From Terrimicrobiaceae bacterium (GTDB taxonomy: Bacteria; Verrucomicrobiota; Verrucomicrobiia; Chthoniobacterales; JAATET01): a stretch of DNA of 49,398 nucleotides. This document shows, piece by piece, positions 41,769 through 49,398 of this stretch (within the stretch, counting starts at the first letter, position 1; each line of letters opens with the position of its first letter). The position numbers and the translations under genes were made by a program. The stretch is taken from assembly GCA_028713285.1 (NCBI GenBank), contig JAQTOP010000015.1, positions 1 to 49,398 of the forward strand. The letters run 5' to 3'. Below the pieces are notes generated by a model. It was not told the origin of the DNA and made no database searches. It was given only the letters and a program-made list of their open reading frames with translations.

Positions 41769-44000
41769 TTAGTCGGCAATCAAAATCCTTTTCCAGGACG
41801 ACGACACAAATGCCGAATCGACGGCATGCACATGAATCCATCGATGGGTCTCGTTCTTGAGCACGATCCGCCAATGCCGTCCGCCCTTTGCCTCCCATCT
41901 CTTTAACTGGTTTGCGATTCGGTATTCGACTCGGACAACAGGCAAAACCGAACTTGTCGTCCCCTTCACAATGACCGTGCCGGAAATCAGGCGTGTTACT
42001 CTCACCCTTGCAATTCTCGGACTGGGATGGGCGGGAGCCGGTGGCGGACTATTGTCAACGGGCAAAAAAACCGCCACCAATCCCCCTCCCTTCAACAAGC
42101 TGGGAGAAAGTTGAAGTGTCTTCGAACTGATCGCGTCGAAATAGTCCGTTCGGAACTCCGTCGATACCCCCCCATCCCGAACAATCGCGACGTTGTAGAG
42201 TCCCGGACCAAGGAAGGATAAATCGAGAGGACCGTAATTCAATGGATTTGCAGAACTGCCATTGAGAATAACAAGGAACCAAGTTGCACCATTCCGCCGG
42301 GCCAATGCCACACATTCGCCAATGGCCGAGCGCTCAAGGATTCGAGTTTCATCCCAAGTGGTTGGAATCGCTTTCAAGACTTCGCGTTGCACCGACGGCG
42401 AAGGAAAAACCGCATCGAAGATTTCCGGCGAACTGGTAAAATTCTGTATTGGCGAATACAGAGCCACCAGAAGTCCGAGTTGGAAAGACCAGGTCGTTCC
42501 GTCGAGCAAATTCAGGTTGTATCCAAAGTAGCCAGGGCAAAAGTCTCCAGGGCCAACGACTAGGCGTGTAAAGGGATAAGTCGCAGCTTGTTCAGGCAAT
42601 GGCAGGGCTGTGTTAATCGATCCTGGGTCCCGGTAATATTCCGATCCGGCGAGTGCTTCCCGGCTCATTTGATTTGGGAACGTTCGCTCTTCACCGGTGG
42701 GTTTGTAGGCTCCATGGAAGTTAACCATAAGCTGATTCACCGCCCCATATTTCATGGCAGCTCGATAGAAGCTAACAATCCCTTGCGATTCGGAACTCAT
42801 GTAGTCAATTTTGGTTCCTTTCACTCCTATGGATCGCAATCGCTGCAGGAAATTTCTCAAATCCAGATAATCATTTGCGGGATTGGAAACATCCCACCAA
42901 CTTTTCCAAACCCAGATTGAAACGCCTCGCGCTGCAGCATAGTTCACAAGGTCAGCCATTTGATTCCATGCGTTGTCGCCCCCTCCGCCCCAGTTTGACT
43001 CCCAACCCGCATCGACGAGGTGATATTCGAATCCCAGTCCTGACCCCGCGTCGACATAGGCTTTCTCCCGCTCAATCAGTGGATCTCCGTCCAGCCACCA
43101 GGACCAGGTCGCTCGCCCCGGTTTCGCCCAGGCCGGTGCCTGGCCGTTCGGAAAAAGGAATGGATCGGGTGCATCCGCGAGATTGTTGATTAAATCGGTA
43201 TTGACGAGGCCGTTGAGGTCATTGGCAGTCACGAGGACACGCCATGGAGACCAATCGCCCCGCACGGCCGACCAGCCGGCCGGATCATCCAAAAAGGCGC
43301 TCTTCAATGTCGCGGTGTCCGAAGCGGATTTCTTGAAAGTAACTCCCGAATAATTCCGCAGATTTGACTCACTAAGCAGTAGATACCCTCCACCGCCGGA
43401 CAACTTCGCCGTGATTGGTGCACAAATATCCGTGCCGGCGGCAACGCTTTCGATATCATTTTGGATATAGCGACCTTCATAGTTTTCCGTATCGCTTTGA
43501 AACCAGAGCCTTGCCCCATGCGGCAGCGCCCATTCCGTGGCTTCTCCATAGATTTTTGCAACCGTCAGCGGAATCGCATAGCGAAAGGCAATGCCATCAT
43601 CGTATGCGCGGACTTCGATTGCGCAATAAGGGTGATACCCGGACCGGGTTCCTGACAAGGTGAACGACCGATAGTTGTCGCGAGCAACGGAATGCGCACC
43701 GCGAATGGCGTAGGTGCTGGAATGCGCGCTCGTTGCCGTGCTGGCGAGCGAAGCCATTTGCGAACCCAGGTCGTCCACCGAGCCCGCTGCATCCACGATC
43801 AGCCCCAGGCGCGAAGCTCGAACGATGCCGGAACCTCCGTGGTCGGCAGAAAAGTATAATAGGCCATTCGCATCGCGCCAGATCGATATCCCCACGTTTC
43901 CATTTGGACTCCGAAGCGAGAACGTTTGCCCTTGTGCTTGGGGAAAATGAAATAGCAGGCCCAGGAGCAGGCAGGCGTGTGTCACGAACCGAGACCTCAT
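41769..44000 (-). CDS. Glycoside hydrolase family 97 protein
   Basis: A 743-residue protein; ATG 43,998-44,000 (an ATG at 44,036 is an alternative). A signal peptide with a hydrophobic core (about 6-20) is followed by the GH97 N-terminal beta-sandwich (FSLRSPNGNVGISIWRD), the central barrel (GRATWSWWLDGDP, FEYHLVDAGW, VKGTKIDYMSSESQG) and the GH97 C-terminal domain (WDETRILERSAIGECVALARR). The last 100 residues are an extra beta domain. GH97 members are alpha-glucosidases or alpha-galactosidases. Its presence in a glycan synthesis locus is unusual. Confidence 0.9.
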   Translation of the reverse strand: MRSRFVTHACLLLGLLFHFPQAQGQTFSLRSPNGNVGISIWRDANGLLYFSADHGGSGIVRASRLGLIVDAAGSVDDLGSQMASLASTATSAHSSTYAIRGAHSVARDNYRSFTLSGTRSGYHPYCAIEVRAYDDGIAFRYAIPLTVAKIYGEATEWALPHGARLWFQSDTENYEGRYIQNDIESVAAGTDICAPITAKLSGGGGYLLLSESNLRNYSGVTFKKSASDTATLKSAFLDDPAGWSAVRGDWSPWRVLVTANDLNGLVNTDLINNLADAPDPFLFPNGQAPAWAKPGRATWSWWLDGDPLIEREKAYVDAGSGLGFEYHLVDAGWESNWGGGGDNAWNQMADLVNYAAARGVSIWVWKSWWDVSNPANDYLDLRNFLQRLRSIGVKGTKIDYMSSESQGIVSFYRAAMKYGAVNQLMVNFHGAYKPTGEERTFPNQMSREALAGSEYYRDPGSINTALPLPEQAATYPFTRLVVGPGDFCPGYFGYNLNLLDGTTWSFQLGLLVALYSPIQNFTSSPEIFDAVFPSPSVQREVLKAIPTTWDETRILERSAIGECVALARRNGATWFLVILNGSSANPLNYGPLDLSFLGPGLYNVAIVRDGGVSTEFRTDYFDAISSKTLQLSPSLLKGGGLVAVFLPVDNSPPPAPAHPSPRIARVRVTRLISGTVIVKGTTSSVLPVVRVEYRIANQLKRWEAKGGRHWRIVLKNETHRWIHVHAVDSAFVSSSWKRILIAD

Positions 44001-44161
44001 TCCGGTGAGAATAGCAGACCAACGAAGGAGTTCCACTGTGTGATGGAGTGGATTACGCTTTTGAATGAAAATTTGAAGGTTTTTCTGAGTAATCCGATAC
44101 CTCGAAATCGCCCTTCCACTTTCCGCCGCTCTCCTTATCTTCCACCCTTCCAGACTTCTTG

Positions 44162-45055
44162 ATGCGCAATCCGATATTCAATGCAGCCAGAGCCCTCACG
44201 ATTTGGCGCCGGTTGCGACGGCGCGCTCCGTTTGGCTGGGCCGACGCATTCACACAGTTCCATTATGTGCTGTTGCCAACCCGGTTGCAGATTCGGGTAT
44301 TCGCTGCGAAGCTGCCGAAACGCGCCGCGGTCCGGGCGGCTGGCGAGCAGTTTCTGGTCGAGGCAAAAGAGGATGGAATTGCGTTCTACTGGCCGACTTT
44401 GCCGGGTGCGGATGTGAGCCATTTGCTGGATACCCTTGTAAATGGTGGAAATCCCCATTGCTACCTTGTTCCGCCGGTGCGGCTCGAACCGGGCGGCAGG
44501 ATTCTGGATGTCGGCGCCTGCGAAGGGGCTTTTGCCCTTTTTTGTTGCCGGCGCGATCCCACCGTCACCGCATGGTGTTTCGAGCCGAATGGCGTCATGG
44601 CGGATTTGATCGAGCGAGCCGCCATGGAGCAGGACTTCGGAGATCGCATTCACGTGATACGGGCGGGGTGCGGCCAAGCAAAGGGGGAGGCTTTGTTTGA
44701 TACTCGCGATACGGCCGGAGGGGTGATCACCATGGAAGGCGTGGGCGAAAAAGTTCCGATGATCGCGCTCGACGATTTCCTGCGGGAGCGAAACATCGAA
44801 TTGACACCCAAGGATCTGATCAAAATTGACGCAGAGGGTTCGGATGTCGATGTGCTGGAAGGTGCGCGGGAGACGATTTCCCGATTCGGCCCCCAGATCG
44901 CGGTGACCACATACCACGCGAACGATCACGCCGATCGAGCCATCGACCTGCTGCGCGAGCTCCGGCCCGATTATCAACTGCGACTGCGGGGCTTTTCCTT
45001 TTGGACGCAGGCTCCGCGGCCAGTCCTACTGCTCGCTTCGATCCTGCATCAATGA
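44162..45055 (+). CDS. FkbM-family methyltransferase
   Basis: A 297-residue protein with a basic N-terminal region and a SAM-binding core: RILDVGACEGAFALF (about 113-127), CFEPNGVMADLIERA, and the family signature KDLIKIDAEGSDVDVLEGA (near 220-238), followed by VTTYHAND. FkbM enzymes O-methylate sugars. ATG 44,162 follows a TTG at 44,159 that could also initiate. Its stop overlaps the flippase start by ATGA (45,052-45,055). Confidence 0.9.
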   Translation: MRNPIFNAARALTIWRRLRRRAPFGWADAFTQFHYVLLPTRLQIRVFAAKLPKRAAVRAAGEQFLVEAKEDGIAFYWPTLPGADVSHLLDTLVNGGNPHCYLVPPVRLEPGGRILDVGACEGAFALFCCRRDPTVTAWCFEPNGVMADLIERAAMEQDFGDRIHVIRAGCGQAKGEALFDTRDTAGGVITMEGVGEKVPMIALDDFLRERNIELTPKDLIKIDAEGSDVDVLEGARETISRFGPQIAVTTYHANDHADRAIDLLRELRPDYQLRLRGFSFWTQAPRPVLLLASILHQ

Positions 45056-46317
45056 GCGGGGCGGGAAGGCAGGCGATGATTGCCCAGGGGCGCAAGGGCC
45101 TGGAGATCCTTGGCTGGCAAGGCGTCAGCAAGCTGATTTCCATTTTTGCGTTTGCGCATGCCGCGAGGGTGCTGGGGCCGGAGCGATTTGGCATCTCAGG
45201 AATCGTTCTCTCGGTGGCGATGCAGATCGTCGCTTTCAGCAGCCTCCTCAACGAAACCTTTCTAGCGCGGCGCTTTCGGCGGGCGCGTTCCGCGGCGAAC
45301 CGGCAAGCGCTCATCACTGCCGCGGGCTCGGGGCGGTTGATTCTGGCGATCTGCATGGCCATTCCAGCGGCCGGGCTGGGCTTGCTGATGGCGCCCAGCC
45401 GGCAATGGTGGCTGGCGATTTTTGCCGCGTTGCCGCTGGTGGCTGCGACCTTTTTGCAGCCGAGCTGGATTCTGATCGGCCAGGATCGCTCGCAACTGGT
45501 CTGGCGAACGCTGGGACTCGGGTCATTGGTGACCAGCGCGCTCCTCTTCCTGCTTTGCTCCCAGCAGTCGCCCGCGGGAATCGATCTTCTGGCCGTGGCC
45601 GCTGGCAGCGTCGTGGCGACGTTCACGGCATGGCGCGTCGCATGCGGGAAGGACAGCTTCCGATTCCGCCTGTCGTTTCGGCATCTCAATTATGCCGCGA
45701 TCATTGTGCGGCGCGGCGGCTGGCTCTTCGTGATTTACCTTGCCGCCAACGTGTATCTTTACCTCGATACGTTTCTGCTCGGCCTCATGGGATCGAAGGT
45801 CGATGCGGGTCTCTTTCGCCCCGCGACAAACCTCGCGGCATCGTTCCATCAAAGCGTGAGTTTCATTCCCTTGCTGCTGTTTCCCAAATTGCTCGATTGG
45901 GCGAAGGACGGCGGCGATTTGCGCCGGCGGCAGATCCAAATCGCACTCGGGCTGATCGCCTGGGCGGCCGGGGTCATCCTGGTCGCGCTGTTTGCCGCCA
46001 AGCCGGTCTTCGCGATGCTTTACGGCCCGCTCTACGAGGCAGCGAGCGGCCCCTTCATTTTGCTGATCGCCGCGCGCTCGGTTGGGATCGTCGCTTCAGT
46101 TTTTACCTGGGGAATGATTGCCCGCGATGCGGATCGCGCCGTGGCATTGATCTTCGTGACGGGCGCCGTCGCGGCGCTGGCGTGCAATTTGATTTTGATC
46201 CCCCGAATCGGCTTGTGGGGACCCGCGTGGGCGGCCATCGCCTGCGACGGCTTGATCCTCGTGCTGTCGGGCTGGCTGTCCTTGCGCCGACCGCGAGTGA
46301 ACCAGCCCGCGACGTGA
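45052..46317 (+). CDS. Wzx-like polysaccharide flippase
   Basis: A 421-residue membrane protein of the MATE/polysaccharide-transporter superfamily with about twelve hydrophobic helices. The N-terminus carries LGWQGVSKLISIFAFAHAARVLGPERFGISG, a typical Wzx opening; a charged loop (FRRARSAANRQ) follows helix 2; DTFLLGLMGSKVDAGLFRPATNL is midway. It flips lipid-linked sugar units across the inner membrane. ATGA overlap with the FkbM gene. Confidence 0.9.
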   Translation: MSGAGRQAMIAQGRKGLEILGWQGVSKLISIFAFAHAARVLGPERFGISGIVLSVAMQIVAFSSLLNETFLARRFRRARSAANRQALITAAGSGRLILAICMAIPAAGLGLLMAPSRQWWLAIFAALPLVAATFLQPSWILIGQDRSQLVWRTLGLGSLVTSALLFLLCSQQSPAGIDLLAVAAGSVVATFTAWRVACGKDSFRFRLSFRHLNYAAIIVRRGGWLFVIYLAANVYLYLDTFLLGLMGSKVDAGLFRPATNLAASFHQSVSFIPLLLFPKLLDWAKDGGDLRRRQIQIALGLIAWAAGVILVALFAAKPVFAMLYGPLYEAASGPFILLIAARSVGIVASVFTWGMIARDADRAVALIFVTGAVAALACNLILIPRIGLWGPAWAAIACDGLILVLSGWLSLRRPRVNQPAT

Positions 46318-46375
46318 AGTTTTTTTCGTGCATGGGTGGGACCCTGTGACGACACTCGCGCCCTTTCGAGTTCCC

Positions 46376-48394
46376 ATGAGCATTCTCGCGGCCATTCTGA
46401 CGGCATTCGCCATCATTGCCGCGCAAGTGTTGCATGGCGGGTTGATGGTGCCGTTTTTTTCCGTCCCGAGCGACACGTTGCTCGTCGTCGCCACGTTGCC
46501 GGCATTGATTGCGGCCTGCAGGAATCCCGCGCCCTCCGCGCCGGGAGCGCTGGCGGCGGTCGCGGTGTTGATCGGCTATGTCGCGTGGCGCTGCCTGCAT
46601 GCGCCCGACCAGTTTCTCGGCCGCGTCGAGCTGGGGCAGGCGCTCTCGGCGGGGCTGGCATTCCTGATCGGATATGGCGGATTGACGAATACCCGCGCGC
46701 GGTTTGTTTTCCTTGGCATCGTGGGCGCTGTCGCGTTCGGCCAGGCGGTCGTGGGTTTCGTGCAATTCGCGCACGGCGGACTTGCCGCCCCGCTGGGATG
46801 GTTCTCCCCGGATTTGCGGGCGATCTACGAGACCCGATTCGTGACGCGCGGGCACGGGCTCTTTCTCAACCCGAATCAATTCGCGTGGCTGATGACGTGG
46901 GCGGCGCTGTTTTCCGTTTCGCTGGCGTGCTGGGCCCGGGTGAACGTGATTGCGCGGGTGGTCCTCGTCTATCTCGCGCTCGTTTTCATCGTCGCCGACA
47001 TCCTGAGCGGAAGCCGCGGCGGGATGGCCGGCCTGCTCGGCGGACTGGGCGTCTTTTGCCTCGCCGGTTTCGTGGTCGTGACGACGATGCTGCGGCGGGG
47101 CCGGGCATTGATCCTCCTCGGCGGGGCTCTTGTGGTGGCGCTCTGCGTGGGGGTGGGGGCCTTCGCCTATTCCTCGAACTGGGTCGTGCAGGGCCGCGTG
47201 GATGCGCTGCAACTCGGGGACATCCGGAGCTTTTTGTTCGAGCATGCGCGGCGGCAATTCGAGGCGGCGCCGCTGCTGGGCATGGGGCCGGGAAGCTTCC
47301 TCTATGCCGCGCGGCTCTATCGCACGGGCAATCAGGCGAACGACGCGGTCTTCGCACACGACGACTGGCTGCAGACCCTGGTGGAATATGGCTTCGTCGG
47401 CTTCGCGCTTGCGATCCTGACCGCGCTCGTCCTGCTGGGCGGCGGTGTGCAGCGATTCTTTTCCGCGCTGCGTCGGCTGGCGCTCACGAATGATCGCCCG
47501 CTGAGCAATTCCGCGGCTATTTTGGCGGGAGCATTTTCCGCGACGGCGGCGTTTTGCATCCACAGCTTTACGGATTTCAACATGCACGTGCCGGCAAATG
47601 CCCTGCTGGCCGGCGCGACGCTGGGCCTCCTCGCCGGGACTCCCGGGGAACCGGCCGGCGCCCGGCGCATGCAGGGGGGAATCCTTCGCGTGTTTACGGC
47701 TGTCGCCATGGTTTGCATGGCCGCGGGGCTGGGACTTTACACGTGGCAGCATGGGGTTTCCGACACCCAGAGCCTCCGGGCGCAAAACAGCCTGCACGAC
47801 GGCGACATCCGCGCCACCCTTGCCGCGACCGAAGCGGGATTGAAATGGGAACCGAACCACGCGGCGCTGCTCGCGACGCTCGGGCGGGCGTGGTATGCGT
47901 ATGAGTCTTCGCTCCAATTCGAGGGAGAGGCAAAAAACGGGAAGGCCGGGTCCGACGAGAGCCAGGAGGCTGCGATCGTCGAGCTGACTCCCGAGCAGCG
48001 GCGGAAGGTTTATCAGTCCTCCGCCGACGCGTTTACGAAGGCGCTGAAACTGCAGCCGATGGAGCGATCCTACGAGGTCGAACTCGCCAGGGCGCTGGAC
48101 GAGGTGGGGGAGCCGCAGCAGGCGAAGGCGCATCTGATCGATGTAATCCGCCTCGATCCGGCGCACGCCTACGCCTATGCCAGCTACGCCGATCACATTT
48201 ACGAGAAGGGCGACCTTCCGGCGGCGCTTCACATGTATTTCATCGCCTGCCAGGTTCCAGGCTCCGACTACGCCATCTCGCAGGTCCAGTCCCTGCAGGA
48301 GGAAATGAATCCGCCGAGCGCGGATGAGAATGCGGATTCCGGCGCGGATGGCGGCGACGCGCCGGATGCCGAAAAGAAGGGCGACAAGGAATGA
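46376..48394 (+). CDS. O-antigen ligase family protein with C-terminal tetratricopeptide-like repeats
   Basis: A 672-residue protein. Residues about 1-470 hold about ten to twelve membrane helices with the Wzy_C-type features RFVTRGHGLFLNPNQFAW, SGSRGGMAG and MGPGSFLYAARLY, plus AHDDWLQTLVEYGFVG. Residues about 500-650 are helical repeats (TLAATEAGLKWEPNHAALLATLGRAW, ADAFTKALKLQPMERSYEVELARAL, IRLDPAHAYAYASYADHIYEKGD) of TPR type. The C-terminus is acidic (ADENADSGADGGD). Polymerase or ligase with a periplasmic repeat domain for partner contact. Next gene overlaps by ATGA. Confidence 0.87.
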   Translation: MSILAAILTAFAIIAAQVLHGGLMVPFFSVPSDTLLVVATLPALIAACRNPAPSAPGALAAVAVLIGYVAWRCLHAPDQFLGRVELGQALSAGLAFLIGYGGLTNTRARFVFLGIVGAVAFGQAVVGFVQFAHGGLAAPLGWFSPDLRAIYETRFVTRGHGLFLNPNQFAWLMTWAALFSVSLACWARVNVIARVVLVYLALVFIVADILSGSRGGMAGLLGGLGVFCLAGFVVVTTMLRRGRALILLGGALVVALCVGVGAFAYSSNWVVQGRVDALQLGDIRSFLFEHARRQFEAAPLLGMGPGSFLYAARLYRTGNQANDAVFAHDDWLQTLVEYGFVGFALAILTALVLLGGGVQRFFSALRRLALTNDRPLSNSAAILAGAFSATAAFCIHSFTDFNMHVPANALLAGATLGLLAGTPGEPAGARRMQGGILRVFTAVAMVCMAAGLGLYTWQHGVSDTQSLRAQNSLHDGDIRATLAATEAGLKWEPNHAALLATLGRAWYAYESSLQFEGEAKNGKAGSDESQEAAIVELTPEQRRKVYQSSADAFTKALKLQPMERSYEVELARALDEVGEPQQAKAHLIDVIRLDPAHAYAYASYADHIYEKGDLPAALHMYFIACQVPGSDYAISQVQSLQEEMNPPSADENADSGADGGDAPDAEKKGDKE

Positions 48395-49398
48395 AGCGGA
48401 TGCGCGCCGGCCGGCCCCGGAACCCACGCTGGCACGGCCCGATCCTAGCGGCCGTGTTTTTTGCTCTATCGGCGGCGGCGCAGACGCCCGACGCGCCGAC
48501 AATCCGGCAGGAGACCGTTCCCGCCGAACCCTTCACGGCATCGGCGGTCCAGCAGGAGTCGCCTGCGGCTGAGGCGGTCGGTGCGAGTGGGGCCGGGAGC
48601 GACAGGCAACCGGTGGTCGAGCATTCCGCGGCGGACTCCGGCAAGCCGGAGCATTTCTCGCTGTGGGATTTTTTCTCGCGATTCTTCGAACTCGGCGCGC
48701 CGGGCGATCCGAACCATCCCGATAAATTGCGACTGACCATCGGCGCGAACGTCGGCTACGACGACAACGTGTTCACGACGAAGACGGACCGGATTGCGAG
48801 CGGCACGTCCGGCTTGAATGGCACCATCGCCTACAACTTCGGAACGGAGCGGTTGAAGCTGTCTAGCACACTCGCGGCGGGAGTCACCTACTATCAGAAT
48901 CGCCCCGGCGACCCGAGCGACTACAACGGCGCGTTCCGATTCGCAGGATCCTACTTCGTGACGCGGCGTCTCCAGGTGTCCGGAAATGTCGCGGTGGCCT
49001 ACCTGTCCCAGCCGAGCCCTACGGTCGTCGGCGGCAGCTCGCGGTTCAACGGCGACTACACCACGTCCAGTGCGGAGCTGAGCGTGGGATTCGTCCTGCG
49101 TCCGCGCATCACCCTGCGGCTCGAGTTCAGCGTCAACGCCATCCGCTACGCCGACGAGGTGCAGAACCAGAACCTCGGATTTTCGCAGCAAGCCTACGTG
49201 CTCGGGCTCGACTACCTGTTCAGCCCGCGCACGACGCTTACGGCCGAATACCACTACAGCCCGCTGTCCTACTACCAGTCGAATCAGGACTCGACGGACC
49301 ACATCCTGAGCGCCGGTTTTACAACCACGTTCAGCCCCCGCCTCAAATGGGTCCTGCAGGGCGGCGCCGAGGCGAGAATCCTCAACAACACCACCACG
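48391..49398 (+). CDS. Outer-membrane beta-barrel protein, 3' end outside window
   Basis: 336 codons visible, open to the right edge. After a basic start, a signal peptide (GPILAAVFFALSAAAQ) is followed by a low-complexity linker and then alternating amphipathic strands typical of a beta-barrel (LRLTIGANVGYDDNVFTT, KLSSTLAAGVTYYQNRPG, RLQVSGNVAVAYLSQPSP, LRLEFSVNAIRYADEV, TLTAEYHYSPLSYYQ). Such barrels follow exosortase and polymer-export genes as outer-membrane exit proteins. Start ATG overlaps the previous stop. Confidence 0.85.
   Translation, partial: MKRMRAGRPRNPRWHGPILAAVFFALSAAAQTPDAPTIRQETVPAEPFTASAVQQESPAAEAVGASGAGSDRQPVVEHSAADSGKPEHFSLWDFFSRFFELGAPGDPNHPDKLRLTIGANVGYDDNVFTTKTDRIASGTSGLNGTIAYNFGTERLKLSSTLAAGVTYYQNRPGDPSDYNGAFRFAGSYFVTRRLQVSGNVAVAYLSQPSPTVVGGSSRFNGDYTTSSAELSVGFVLRPRITLRLEFSVNAIRYADEVQNQNLGFSQQAYVLGLDYLFSPRTTLTAEYHYSPLSYYQSNQDSTDHILSAGFTTTFSPRLKWVLQGGAEARILNNTTT

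Noticed and set aside
46103-48502. Long minus-strand open frame opposite the O-antigen-ligase/TPR gene
   Set aside because: Arg/Gly-rich shadow translation without motifs; the plus strand has membrane helices and repeats.
1-49398. CRISPR arrays, tRNA or rRNA genes, insertion sequences
   Set aside because: No regular repeat-spacer pattern, no transposase frame and no recognisable structural RNA was seen by eye.

Overview
The window is GC-rich chromosomal DNA from a Gram-negative bacterium with an exosortase system. An exosortase/EpsI pair, several outer-membrane and lipoprotein genes, right-handed beta-helix proteins, a GH97 enzyme and an oligopeptide permease pair resemble Verrucomicrobiota gene content. 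That assignment is an inference from gene content; the window contains no rRNA or tRNA to test it.

Region 1 (1-12,873, all minus strand) is a tightly packed run of eleven genes that continues past the left edge. It starts with an alpha/beta hydrolase, then a small lipoprotein, a small helical protein, an AvrRpt2-like (C70) cysteine protease, a roughly 1,130-residue protein of unknown function, another unknown protein and two membrane proteins. It ends with a chitosanase/peptidoglycan-binding/CHAP fusion, a class 3 lipase and a papain-like (C1) protease. Five predicted hydrolases act on protein, lipid and polysaccharide or peptidoglycan, and none has a visible Sec signal peptide. This is the best candidate for an undescribed system. 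A divergent LuxR-type regulator lacking the receiver phosphoacceptor Asp (13,141-13,815) faces it.

Region 2 (13.8-28.1 kb) is mostly housekeeping: nadA with a small exported protein, fabD overlapping glycerate kinase, oppB/oppC permeases, a UlaG-like metallo-beta-lactamase-fold protein, 5-formyltetrahydrofolate cyclo-ligase, a DnaQ-type exonuclease, DAHP synthase, a TerB-like/ABCG-type fusion transporter, and an HTH-metallo-beta-lactamase fusion.

Region 3 (28.2-49.4 kb) is an exopolysaccharide / surface-glycan locus. It holds epsI and exosortase, two paralogous beta-helix proteins, a WecG/TagA-type glycosyltransferase, a GDP-mannose 3,5-epimerase-like enzyme, GT9 and two GT4-type glycosyltransferases, an O-antigen-ligase-type polymerase, two methyltransferases plus the remnant of another, a GH97 enzyme, a Wzx-like flippase, a second O-antigen-ligase protein with a repeat domain, and a beta-barrel outer-membrane protein cut by the right edge. 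The part from about 33.2 to 44.1 kb looks visibly lower in GC and is disordered (mixed strands, a pseudogene). This suggests turnover or acquisition of glycan genes. The last four genes (44,162-end) form a compact plus-strand operon, with ATGA overlaps at two of its three junctions, for assembling and exporting a polymer.
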